DNA of 64,000 bases from Alteromonas sp. KC3 (GTDB taxonomy: Bacteria; Pseudomonadota; Gammaproteobacteria; Enterobacterales; Alteromonadaceae): assembly GCF_016756315.1 (NCBI RefSeq), contig NZ_AP024235.1:2728001-2792000 (forward strand). The letters run 5' to 3'. A program made the position numbers and the translations under genes. How positions within the stretch are numbered: the first letter of the stretch is position 1; each line of letters opens with the position of its first letter. Shown here piece after piece: positions 19,015-26,790 of the stretch. The notes below the pieces were generated by a model. It was not told the DNA's origin, ran no database searches, and was given only the letters and a program-made list of their open reading frames with translations.

Positions 19015-19773
19015 ATGCGCATTGCAATGTGGTCTGGGCCCAGAAATTTGTCTACCGCGATGATGTACGCATTTTCCGCGCGTAGCGATTGTGCGGTTAT
19101 CGATGAGCCTTTTTATGCAACCTATTTGACTGAGACCGGACTTGTTCATCCTATGCAGCAAGCCATATTAGATTCTCAGCCCTGCAATGCAAAGGATGTT
19201 ATCAAACAGTGTTTGGGCGACACTCCTAACAACAAGCCACATTTTTATCAGAAGCACATGACCCATCACATGCTTGAAACCATTGAACTTGATTGGCTGA
19301 GTGAACTAACCAACGTATTTCTGATACGTCACCCCGCGCGCGTGGTAGCGAGTTATCAAGCCAAACGAGAAAATCCTACTCTTGAGGATATAGGTTTTAT
19401 TCAACAGCTACGGCTATTGCGTTATGTGCGAGATAACTTGGGGCAAACGCCTATTGTTGTTGATAGCGACCGATTGCTTGAAAACCCAAAAGAGGCGCTA
19501 CGCGAACTATGCTGCGCAATAGGTATCGACTTTCAACCTAGTATGTTGTCGTGGCCTGCTGGAGGCAATGCAGCCGATGGCGCATGGGCTCCGCACTGGT
19601 ATGAGTCGGTTTGGAAAAGCACTGGCCTTATCGCTTCACCGCAAAAACCGTTACCTATACTAAACGATGCATTAAACCAGGTTGCCGAGCAAGCCATGCC
19701 TTATTATGTGGAAATGAAGCGCTACTTGGAAACAAATACGCATTGTGAAAGAGAAAGTGGCGCCAATGAGTAG
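19015..19773 (+). CDS. sulfotransferase-like P-loop protein
   Basis: 252 residues resembling the sulfotransferase family. The N-terminal WSGPRNLSTAMM matches the 5'-phosphosulfate (PAPS) loop, and FLIRHPARVVASY matches the 3'-phosphate motif with its conserved Arg and Ser. It would transfer sulfate from PAPS to a hydroxyl or amine, though some family members in bacteria have no proven activity. It begins 14 bases after the aminotransferase stop and overlaps the AraC gene by eight bases, so the three are one transcript. The product is unknown. A modified amino-acid derivative is one speculation from the aminotransferase neighbour. Confidence 0.75.
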   Translation: MRIAMWSGPRNLSTAMMYAFSARSDCAVIDEPFYATYLTETGLVHPMQQAILDSQPCNAKDVIKQCLGDTPNNKPHFYQKHMTHHMLETIELDWLSELTNVFLIRHPARVVASYQAKRENPTLEDIGFIQQLRLLRYVRDNLGQTPIVVDSDRLLENPKEALRELCCAIGIDFQPSMLSWPAGGNAADGAWAPHWYESVWKSTGLIASPQKPLPILNDALNQVAEQAMPYYVEMKRYLETNTHCERESGANE

Positions 19774-20662
19774 ATGCGAACATTTAGCTGCGAATACTCA
19801 AAGGGTAGACAATAAAAATGACATACTCGCTAAGCGCTGCAACATCATTCCGGCGGCCAGCTTTGACCATGTTGATATTCGCTTTATCACCGTGACAGCT
19901 GAATTGCAGCCTTACGTTCAGGCTATTTGGTATATGACTAATGAAAAGCCGAACCTGACCGAGTTTACCGAAAAACTGTACCCTGATGCGGGTTGCAGTT
20001 TAACTTTTCGTATTAGTGACAATGGTTGCACAGCCAGCATACTGCAACATCGCCGCGTTGTAAGTAAACACTGGCGGTTAGATGCTAACTATATCAGTGT
20101 TGTGTTAAAGCCCGGTGCCGCAAAAGCGCTGTTTGGGGAGACTATAGAGTGTGAGGAATGTGTACCTTTCAGCCTTCGACAACAGCACTTTTTACACTAC
20201 GACTCGTTTAACCATTTATGCGATATGATAGCTGACATTCCGTTTTCAGAAAGCGCACAATTAGGAAACAACGTCGATAGACAGCTACGTGAAATTCAGT
20301 ACTGGTTAGTTAATATATTCGCTCAAGCAGACAACAACAGCTTATCGTGGTTACCCCTTATACAACGAGTAAACCAGCGCTTATTATCGCCACAACAAAT
20401 GGCTTACGACGCTACCATGAGTAGACGGACATTAGAACGATACATTCGTAAATACTTTGATGTAACGCCACATCAGCTCTTGCAGTTTTCTCAAATTAGC
20501 ACAGCAAGAAAGCTACTTATTGTAAGCAGCAATAGCCTAAGCGATATTGCGTTACAATGCGGCTATTACGACCAATCACATTTTACCAATGCATTTAGCG
20601 CTAGTACGTTAGAAACGCCACAACGGTACCGCAAACGAAAATTGTCGCAAATTTCCAATTAA
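19766..20662 (+). CDS. AraC-family transcriptional regulator
   Basis: ~298 residues. The N-terminal ~190 residues look like the cupin-like sensor region (DUF6597 type) of AraC regulators. The C-terminal ~100 residues hold the two helix-turn-helix motifs, the second around LSDIALQCGYYDQSHFTNAF, with the usual end TPQRYRK. The ATG at 19766 overlaps the end of the sulfotransferase gene (ATGAGTAG), so translation is coupled. A GTG at 19745 is also in frame. It probably controls its own operon and perhaps the AhpD-like gene behind it. Confidence 0.87.
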   Translation: MSRCEHLAANTQRVDNKNDILAKRCNIIPAASFDHVDIRFITVTAELQPYVQAIWYMTNEKPNLTEFTEKLYPDAGCSLTFRISDNGCTASILQHRRVVSKHWRLDANYISVVLKPGAAKALFGETIECEECVPFSLRQQHFLHYDSFNHLCDMIADIPFSESAQLGNNVDRQLREIQYWLVNIFAQADNNSLSWLPLIQRVNQRLLSPQQMAYDATMSRRTLERYIRKYFDVTPHQLLQFSQISTARKLLIVSSNSLSDIALQCGYYDQSHFTNAFSASTLETPQRYRKRKLSQISN

Positions 20663-20712
20663 GGTTGCGGGTGTTGATTTATGCTTTTCTTAGCTGAAAT
20701 AAGGAGAGCCCA

Positions 20713-21150
20713 ATGACTAACGCACTTACACCTAATTATTTGTACCAGCATTACCCCAACATTCCCACCAGCCTAACAAGCTTGGTGAGCGAACACACCA
20801 GTGACGCACTCCCGTCTAAGCTCATACACCTAGTTAGATTACTCGCATCACAGATAAATAACTGTGAGTTCTGCCAAAACATGCACATTCAAGAAGCGCT
20901 GAAAGACGGTGATACTCTACAACGAATAGATGCGCTACCCACATGGAAAAGCTGCCTGCTTTTTACCGAGCAAGAGAAACAGGCGCTTTTATGGACTAAA
21001 ACCCTAACCCTTTTGCACGAAAACAATAATATAGCCGATGAATACAAAGACACTCTAGAAGCCTTTGGCGAGCAGCGCTTTATGGCGTTAACAACGGTTA
21101 TATTGCAAATTAACAGCTGGAATCGAATAGCAAAGGGTTTGGGGTTCTAA
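20713..21150 (+). CDS. AhpD-like / carboxymuconolactone decarboxylase family protein
   Basis: 145 residues, all helical. The redox motif C51-E-F-C54 is followed by H58, as in AhpD-like alkylhydroperoxidases (CxxCxxxH). Such proteins reduce peroxides or act as thiol-dependent antioxidants. An AAGGAGAG ribosome binding site precedes the ATG closely. It follows the AraC gene by 50 bases and is likely in the same transcript or its direct target. The peroxidase activity is inferred from the motif only. Confidence 0.85.
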   Translation: MTNALTPNYLYQHYPNIPTSLTSLVSEHTSDALPSKLIHLVRLLASQINNCEFCQNMHIQEALKDGDTLQRIDALPTWKSCLLFTEQEKQALLWTKTLTLLHENNNIADEYKDTLEAFGEQRFMALTTVILQINSWNRIAKGLGF

Positions 21151-21214
21151 TCACGTTAGTGATTTAACCGTGCAACACGACTTGCGCCTTCAACCATGAG
21201 TTTCCATTAATCTT

Positions 21215-21257
21215 TGGTCATCACGTTATTGTGGTCTTCACGTCACTGTGATGACCA
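21215..21257. repeat. inverted repeat in a convergent intergenic region
   Basis: Ten-base perfect arms TGGTCATCAC / GTGATGACCA are separated by 23 bases, between two convergent genes. There is no T-run, so it is not a typical terminator. It may still form a stable stem that ends or protects both transcripts. Confidence 0.4.
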
Positions 21258-21306
21258 CAGCAATTGGCGTTAAAGCTCATTGCCTGAAACTACAATAAGC
21301 GAGTTG

Positions 21307-22200
21307 CTACAAATAGTTGGCGTGAGCTTGATATTGTACACGTGCAGTGGCCGAGACATGTTGTCTTGTTGGACGTTCATCGCCACTAAAGCTATCAGTG
21401 GTAACCCCCTCTCCAACAACCTCTTTAAGCATTGCGTTAAATTCGTCGTGCGATACCGATTTACCAACAGTTTCGGTAAACAAGGATTTTGCCTCATCTC
21501 TACTAATGTTCAGCTGATCCAATGTTGATAGCAAATTTCCCAATTGAAACTCGGCGATCCCATCACTGCCTTGACTGGCTATAATTTTGCCTTCAACTTT
21601 ATACACATGTTCAATTGGCGCATTCGCGTACGCTAATTGCTGCTGTTTAAAGGCTAAGGATTCTCTTTCTTGCTGAGCTTGCGATGCAACCATAGATGCG
21701 TAACTGTCAGCGATAAATTCTGCGTAAGATTTCTTATGAAAAAGTTCATAAGCTTCTGCATTAGTTGGACGGTTGTTGTCTGAGAACCTCTCTACCTGAA
21801 CTCTATTTCCATAACGCGCTTCCAATTCAGAAATAGCGCGCTGTGCGTCACCGTTGTGACGAGCCATAATATCACCGAGACTATTGCGAGAAGTCGTGAA
21901 TTTCCCCACAAGCATAATCGGTGCATCATCAAGGTATACAATGGCGGTTGTGTCTCGCTGGTTGCCATTTTCTTCGTGAAATTTTCGAATACTTTCTGGC
22001 GAAGAGAGTTGGAGCTGTTCTTTTAACGGAGCTGGAGCAAATTTTCTGGAGTTCTGTAAATCGACCAAGTGCATAAGACTCTCTCCTTCGCTAATTGGGA
22101 TGCCATTATTATTAGCGTGGGTAGCCTGTACATGTCCGTTACCGGATGTAGTCGGGTAAAGAGCTGAGTAAGTAAGAGGAGTTGTTGCTGTAATATTCAT
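21307..22200 (-). CDS. uncharacterised cytoplasmic protein
   Basis: About 297 residues with no signal peptide or membrane segment and no family I recognise. The N-terminal ~45 residues are Thr/Asn/His-rich and look disordered. The middle contains charged helices. The region near 180-200 is Gln/Glu-rich (QAQQERESLAFKQQQ) and may be a coiled coil. A helical Asp/Glu-rich segment with an SRDEAKSLF stretch lies near the end. The ATG at 22200 follows a GGA site, and an in-frame ATG at 22227 has no clear site. It is a single gene flanked by an inverted repeat and a 391-base control region. No function is proposed. Confidence 0.6.
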   Translation of the reverse strand: MNITATTPLTYSALYPTTSGNGHVQATHANNNGIPISEGESLMHLVDLQNSRKFAPAPLKEQLQLSSPESIRKFHEENGNQRDTTAIVYLDDAPIMLVGKFTTSRNSLGDIMARHNGDAQRAISELEARYGNRVQVERFSDNNRPTNAEAYELFHKKSYAEFIADSYASMVASQAQQERESLAFKQQQLAYANAPIEHVYKVEGKIIASQGSDGIAEFQLGNLLSTLDQLNISRDEAKSLFTETVGKSVSHDEFNAMLKEVVGEGVTTDSFSGDERPTRQHVSATARVQYQAHANYL

Positions 22201-22591
22201 AAGCTGTCCATGAGATTGCGCGTTCATTCATAAAGGTTCATGCCTGTATTACAATTGATGTACCATTCCATCTCATATCAGCGTGACAATTGAATAATAT
22301 GGACGTTTGGTATAGCACTGATCTAAATACAAAATTTTATGAAAGCTTGTACTGAGTACGACCAAGGCGATGTCAGACGTAGAGATAAAAATAAATAGCT
22401 TTAAAAAATTAGGACGTGTGGTTTAGTAAATAACAGACAGGTTCGAACAATAAAATCGGGTGACAAAAACAAGCCATATGGTGCGATGAATAAAACGGCA
22501 ATAATTTGCCCTATCGGCTCTTATAAAAGCCAGTGTTAATTTAGTGTATAAATAGAGGCCCCTATACGCCAACTTTATCGGAAAGCAAAAA
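22201..22591. other. intergenic region between two divergent genes
   Basis: About 390 AT-rich bases between the uncharacterised protein and the Crp-like regulator. It must hold both promoters. I see no clear RNA gene, repeat or known operator in it. Confidence 0.5.
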
Positions 22592-23197
22592 ATGGAAAAT
22601 GAAAATAAAGAAAATAGCTATTCTGCATTAAGGGCTACTATGGCGACTTATTTCCCGCTTTCCGACGAAACGTGGAATGCGTTTTTACCCTTTTGCACGC
22701 AACGATACATTCCAAAAAATACCTACTTATATAAATTGGGTGAAATGCCAACCAGTTTCTCTTTTATCGTACAGGGCCTAGTAAGAGGGTTTACTTGCAA
22801 TGAGAGTGGTCATGAGTACAACAAGAATTTTTTCTGTGAAGGACAGTTTCCAGGTCCAATGACCGCCCTACTCACAGCATCCCCCTCTCGCTTAGCCTTC
22901 GAAACGATTGAAAACACGTTACTGGTGGAAATAGAGTTTGCCGGCTTTCGAAAGCTGTTATTTTCTAATCACGAATTAATGAAGTTCCAAATCCATTATT
23001 TAGAAAAGAACTGGTTACTTCACAAAGATGCAAGAGAAATAGAGCTGGTTCAAGACGATGCCTCACTGCGCTACCTACAATTCACCAAAGATTTTCCCCT
23101 ACTAGTTAATAGGTTGCCCCTATACCACATTGCTTCACATCTTGGCATAACACCCACACAACTAAGTCGAATACGCGCAAAACTCGCCACACCTTGA
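22592..23197 (+). CDS. Crp/Fnr-family transcriptional regulator
   Basis: 201 residues. A cyclic-nucleotide-binding-like beta-roll (~25-130) is followed by a short winged-helix end with HIASHLGITPTQLSRIR. The roll lacks the RxS cAMP-contact signature I would expect of true Crp. It also has no Fnr-type N-terminal cysteine cluster, so the ligand is unknown. It is about the size of the small Crp-like regulators that control nearby redox or transport genes. It lies 110 bases upstream of a nitroreductase, YdcZ-type transporter and GNAT run in the same direction, which are its likely targets. Confidence 0.85.
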   Translation: MENENKENSYSALRATMATYFPLSDETWNAFLPFCTQRYIPKNTYLYKLGEMPTSFSFIVQGLVRGFTCNESGHEYNKNFFCEGQFPGPMTALLTASPSRLAFETIENTLLVEIEFAGFRKLLFSNHELMKFQIHYLEKNWLLHKDAREIELVQDDASLRYLQFTKDFPLLVNRLPLYHIASHLGITPTQLSRIRAKLATP

Positions 23198-23306
23198 AAA
23201 CGTGGCAAAGATTCTTTTGAAAATCAACCTATGTTAAGGAAGCGACGCTTTCATCTCGATAATCTGTAACCAACGTAAGGCAAACACGAACTATCGAGGT
23301 AGAATT

Positions 23307-23933
23307 ATGCATGTCATTAAAGCACTTAATTGGCGCTATTCAGTAAAACAGTTCTCAGACCACAAGTTAAGTCAGTGGCAGTTAGATGAGCTGCTTGAGG
23401 CAACGAGGTTGAGCCCATCGTCCTATGGCTTGCAACCTTATAAAATTCTAGTGATTAGCTCACAAACTTTAAGAGAACGTTTGGTACCGTTCGCTTTTAG
23501 CCAACAGCAGGTATCATCGAGCTCACACCTTTTAGTTTTTGCTACACGAACTGATATCAATACCTCGCTTGTTGATGAGTATGTATCCCTTGCCTCAACG
23601 AAGAAGGGAGCATCACCTGACTCGCTAGCCGGATACGCTGAAATGGCCAAAAGTGCAATAAACGGCATGACCAAAGCACAACGCGAACAGTGGGCCCAAC
23701 AACAAACATTTGTCGCGCTAGGGAACATGCTAACCAGTGCGGCTATGATGGAAATAGATACCTGCCCTATTGGCGGTTTTGAGCCAGACGCATTCGACCG
23801 CGTACTGGGACTAGAAGCGCAACAACTCACCACAACAGTGATCTGTCCTATTGGCAGGCGAGATCCAAGCGATAAGTATGGACATTACGAAAAAGTCCGT
23901 TTTGATAAAAACCACCTTGTGATGGAGCAGTAA
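23307..23933 (+). CDS. NAD(P)H-dependent nitroreductase (NfsB-like)
   Basis: 208-residue FMN oxidoreductase. It has the N-terminal FMN-phosphate motif (NWRYSVKQF), the substrate/FMN segment LSPSSYGLQPYK, and the late MEIDTCPIGGF loop. This matches the NfsB-like subgroup that reduces nitroaromatics and quinones. A GAGG ribosome binding site precedes the ATG. It is followed by one base and then the transporter gene, so the three genes through the GNAT are an operon. This is the second nitroreductase in the window and is not closely similar to the one at 12.5 kb. Confidence 0.9.
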   Translation: MHVIKALNWRYSVKQFSDHKLSQWQLDELLEATRLSPSSYGLQPYKILVISSQTLRERLVPFAFSQQQVSSSSHLLVFATRTDINTSLVDEYVSLASTKKGASPDSLAGYAEMAKSAINGMTKAQREQWAQQQTFVALGNMLTSAAMMEIDTCPIGGFEPDAFDRVLGLEAQQLTTTVICPIGRRDPSDKYGHYEKVRFDKNHLVMEQ

Positions 23934-23934
23934 C

Positions 23935-24390
23935 ATGTGGGCCTTTCCTATACTTGCCGTATTTGCAGGTGCTGCCATTACACTTCAAGCTGGTATGAAT
24001 GCGCAGCTTGGTGTCTTGTTTAAAAATCCACTGCTTGCTACCGCCATCGCTTTTTTGTTGGCGTGTATTTTTACGCTGATATTTATGGTGGCAACGCATA
24101 GACAACTACCCATCGCGAGCGATATCAAGGCAGTGCCCACCTATCTTTGGTTTGGCGGAATATTAAGTGCGTTCGGTGTAGGCAGTTACTACTACCTCAT
24201 TCCCAAAATGGGCGTGGGTAGCCTGATGTCTTTTGCCCTGTCTGGGCAATTAATATTAGCGGTAATTGCAGGTCATTTTGGCTGGTTTGAACAGCCCATC
24301 AAACCCATTACGATGAAAACAATAGTTGGATTGTTAGCCATGGTATTGGGTATCATTTTTATTAACGGAGGCACAGCAGATGCACATTAA
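23935..24390 (+). CDS. YdcZ/DUF606-type small DMT transporter
   Basis: 151 residues with about five membrane helices, in the half-size DMT superfamily (DUF606, YdcZ). The hallmark is an N-terminal AGAAITLQAGMNAQLG segment and Gly-rich helices around GSYYYLIPKMGVGSLMSF. Such proteins probably work as dimers and export small molecules. No substrate is known. It starts one base after the nitroreductase stop and overlaps the GNAT gene by 11 bases. Confidence 0.87.
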   Translation: MWAFPILAVFAGAAITLQAGMNAQLGVLFKNPLLATAIAFLLACIFTLIFMVATHRQLPIASDIKAVPTYLWFGGILSAFGVGSYYYLIPKMGVGSLMSFALSGQLILAVIAGHFGWFEQPIKPITMKTIVGLLAMVLGIIFINGGTADAH

Positions 24391-25099
24391 TCAATTGAAC
24401 ATTCATAACCTTACTTCGTTGTGGAAAAAATATGGCGCAGATGTTGTGGCAGGTGAAAAAAATAGTCGCTTAATGGTATCGAAAAGCTGGCCATATCGCG
24501 CTTGGGTTGAGGGCAAATCAAATCTTGAGCTCCAGTTAAAGCACACACCACAAACACATCGTTTGTGTACTTGGTTTGAAGTTACCAAAGACAACGAAAA
24601 CGCAGAAGCTCTAGAACAACTCAAAAAGCATTGGCTGGTAGAGTTTGAACAAACTGCCATGAGCATACCTCTTTCTTCCTATCAGGAACCTGATACCCAA
24701 CATCCAAGCTTTGTTATCGAGCGAGTGACTAATCCAATGCAGCTTAATGATTGGCTAGTGATAAGTAGCGAAGCATTTAAGTACAGCATAGATGAAAAGG
24801 TGTTTACACCTCTGCTACATGATACCGATATCGAAATCTACATTGGAAAAGTGGATGGTAAACCTGCACTTAGCGCTCTACTTTTCAAAACGGGAAATGT
24901 GACGGGCCTCCATCAAATGGGGGTTAGCAAGGCCTTCCAAGGGCAAGGACTAGCCAAAAAGACTATGCATTTCCTGCTTAACCGCGCAAAGCAGCAATCA
25001 GAATACATGGTGTTACAAGCGTCTGAGATGGGCCTGCCGCTATATCGCAGTTTAGGGTTTGAACCCCTCTTTGAGCTTACCTATTTTAAAGCAAAATAA
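24380..25099 (+). CDS. GNAT-family acetyltransferase
   Basis: 239 residues. The C-terminal ~110 residues form the GNAT fold, with the acetyl-CoA loop MGVSKAFQGQGLAKKTM (Q-x-x-G-x-A pattern) and the closing LYRSLGFEP strand. The N-terminal ~120 residues are an extra domain without a clear family. It acetylates an unknown amine using acetyl-CoA. It overlaps the transporter by 11 bases and ends the operon, with a terminator at 25153-25177. The set of reductase, exporter and acetyltransferase would fit handling of a toxic aromatic or amine, but this is inference. Confidence 0.85.
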   Translation: MHINQLNIHNLTSLWKKYGADVVAGEKNSRLMVSKSWPYRAWVEGKSNLELQLKHTPQTHRLCTWFEVTKDNENAEALEQLKKHWLVEFEQTAMSIPLSSYQEPDTQHPSFVIERVTNPMQLNDWLVISSEAFKYSIDEKVFTPLLHDTDIEIYIGKVDGKPALSALLFKTGNVTGLHQMGVSKAFQGQGLAKKTMHFLLNRAKQQSEYMVLQASEMGLPLYRSLGFEPLFELTYFKAK

Positions 25100-25152
25100 G
25101 CAAAGCCAAATGCTTAATTTAGCGTTTGTATTGTTTCACTAAACATCTGGCA

Positions 25153-25177
25153 AAAAAGCGCCAACTAGGTGCTTTTT
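25153..25177 (+). terminator. terminator after the GNAT gene
   Basis: Ten-base stem AAAAAGCGCC / GGTGCTTTTT with one G-T pair, a five-base loop and a T-run inside the right arm. Confidence 0.7.
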
Positions 25178-25200
25178 AAACCCAACTTCTACATAGAAGG

Positions 25201-25653
25201 TTAGTTGGTAGGTTGAACATGTAAAATGCCAACCTCAACTCTAATCACTTCCACCGTTGTCCCTTGCGGTATTGTTGTGGTGGACTTCACCTTCCACATT
25301 ACACCTGAGAAACGCGCAGAACCGGGGGTGCCTGGAGTAATATCCGTTTCAACATCGAACGTGGTGCCTATCCAGTCTGACTTCACTTCTTTCGGAGAGC
25401 GGTCTCGCTGTAACATTTTTAACGGTCGCCACACTATTAGGGTAAGTAGTGCATCCACAACCGCAATTACCACAAATGCTGACAGTAACGACTCATCAAG
25501 AATGCCACTATACATCAGCCCCGACGTTATCATCATTGATATGCCTAGCGTCAACAGCAATATAGTCGTAAACCCCATCACCACTTCAAGAATGAGGAGC
25601 ACCAACCCCACGCCAAGTAAAAAATGAGGTAGATTGGTTAGCATATTATCCAT
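25201..25653 (-). CDS. NfeD-family membrane protein
   Basis: 150 residues with three or four membrane helices at residues ~8-75 and a C-terminal OB-like beta domain (~90-150, with the DWIGTTFDVETDI and PGSARFSGVMWKVKS strands). This is the short, protease-less NfeD type (YbbK/YuaF-like) that forms complexes with SPFH proteins in the membrane. Its ATG lies two bases after the SPFH stop, so the two are translated together. It probably helps organise membrane microdomains or membrane quality control. Confidence 0.9.
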   Translation of the reverse strand: MDNMLTNLPHFLLGVGLVLLILEVVMGFTTILLLTLGISMMITSGLMYSGILDESLLSAFVVIAVVDALLTLIVWRPLKMLQRDRSPKEVKSDWIGTTFDVETDITPGTPGSARFSGVMWKVKSTTTIPQGTTVEVIRVEVGILHVQPTN

Positions 25654-25655
25654 AG

Positions 25656-26600
25656 CTAGCCCTTTTTGCCGATGGTATTCGCGATGGTCATTGCTTGTGC
25701 AACAACACTACCAATTTCGGTACTGCTATCCGGTAACAACACCACAGAAGATTCTTTTGCAATCTTCTCTTTAGCCTGAATAGCGCCTTTTGCTAAATCT
25801 AACTGAACAGCCTTTTGACCTTCACTGGTCGCTGCTGCCTTACCCACTGTTTCAATAGCTTCGGCTTCGGCTTTTGCAACGCGAATAATGGCCTGGGCTT
25901 CACCATCAGCTTTAAGTATTTGTTGCTCTCTATCTGCCTCAGCGGCCAATACTATGGCTTGTTTGTCACCCTCTGCACGGTTAATTGCCGCTTGACGATC
26001 ACCCTCTGATTCTAGGATTTGTGCACGCTTTAAACGTTCCGCTTTCATTTGCTGTTCCATCGCATCTAGAACAGAGTTAGGTGGATTAATATCCTTTAAT
26101 TCGTAACGCAATACTTGCACGCCCCACGGCGCTGCCGCTTCGTTTAATGCCGACACAATATTAGTATTCAACAAATCTCGTTCTTCAAAGGTTTTATCCA
26201 ACTCCATTTTACCCAATTCAGAACGCATGGTGGTTTGAGCCAGTTGTGTAACAGCAAACACGTAATCTTCAACACCGTAAGTTGCTTTATAAGGGTCGAC
26301 AACTTTGAAATACAACACGCCATCGACGCTTAGCGTAATATTGTCTTTGGTAATTGCAGATTGTTCTGGTACGTCACCCGCTTGCTCTTTAAGCGAACGA
26401 TCCGCCGCAACGGTATCGATAAACGGCACTATAAAGTTTAAACCTGCTTCAAGGGTTGTATTGTATTTGCCAAAGCGCTCAATAATGAATGCGCGGTTTT
26501 GCGGAACAAAGTTAATAGACGATTTAAGGCCAATAACAATCAGCACTAGCAGGATAATCTGATACGAAAACACGTAATCGAGTAGTGTTTCTAATTCCAT
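25656..26600 (-). CDS. SPFH/stomatin-like membrane protein (QmcA-like)
   Basis: 314 residues. One N-terminal membrane anchor (~10-30) is followed by the SPFH/Band 7 domain (residues ~28-190, with FIIERFGKY and LDKTFEERDLLN). A long charged coiled coil rich in Ala, Glu and Lys runs at ~185-270, and a hydrophobic tail follows. It matches E. coli QmcA in length and pattern. Such proteins oligomerise into rings in the inner membrane and often restrain FtsH-type proteolysis. It is the upstream partner of the NfeD gene. A second SPFH system (flotillin type) lies at 59.7 kb. Confidence 0.92.
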   Translation of the reverse strand: MELETLLDYVFSYQIILLVLIVIGLKSSINFVPQNRAFIIERFGKYNTTLEAGLNFIVPFIDTVAADRSLKEQAGDVPEQSAITKDNITLSVDGVLYFKVVDPYKATYGVEDYVFAVTQLAQTTMRSELGKMELDKTFEERDLLNTNIVSALNEAAAPWGVQVLRYELKDINPPNSVLDAMEQQMKAERLKRAQILESEGDRQAAINRAEGDKQAIVLAAEADREQQILKADGEAQAIIRVAKAEAEAIETVGKAAATSEGQKAVQLDLAKGAIQAKEKIAKESSVVLLPDSSTEIGSVVAQAMTIANTIGKKG

Positions 26601-26790
26601 TTACGTACTCCTAGGATGTTAATACAACAATGTTCTTAGCATGTTATATCACAAAATCAGTACGTCGATAGTGGTTTAATTGTTAGGAAACGTTACGCAT
26701 GTAGTAGCGTTTAGTGGGCACCAACAAGGGAGATTTAATGTACAAGTAAACTCTCATTCAACCAACTGACGCGTTTTATGTTATGGCCCT

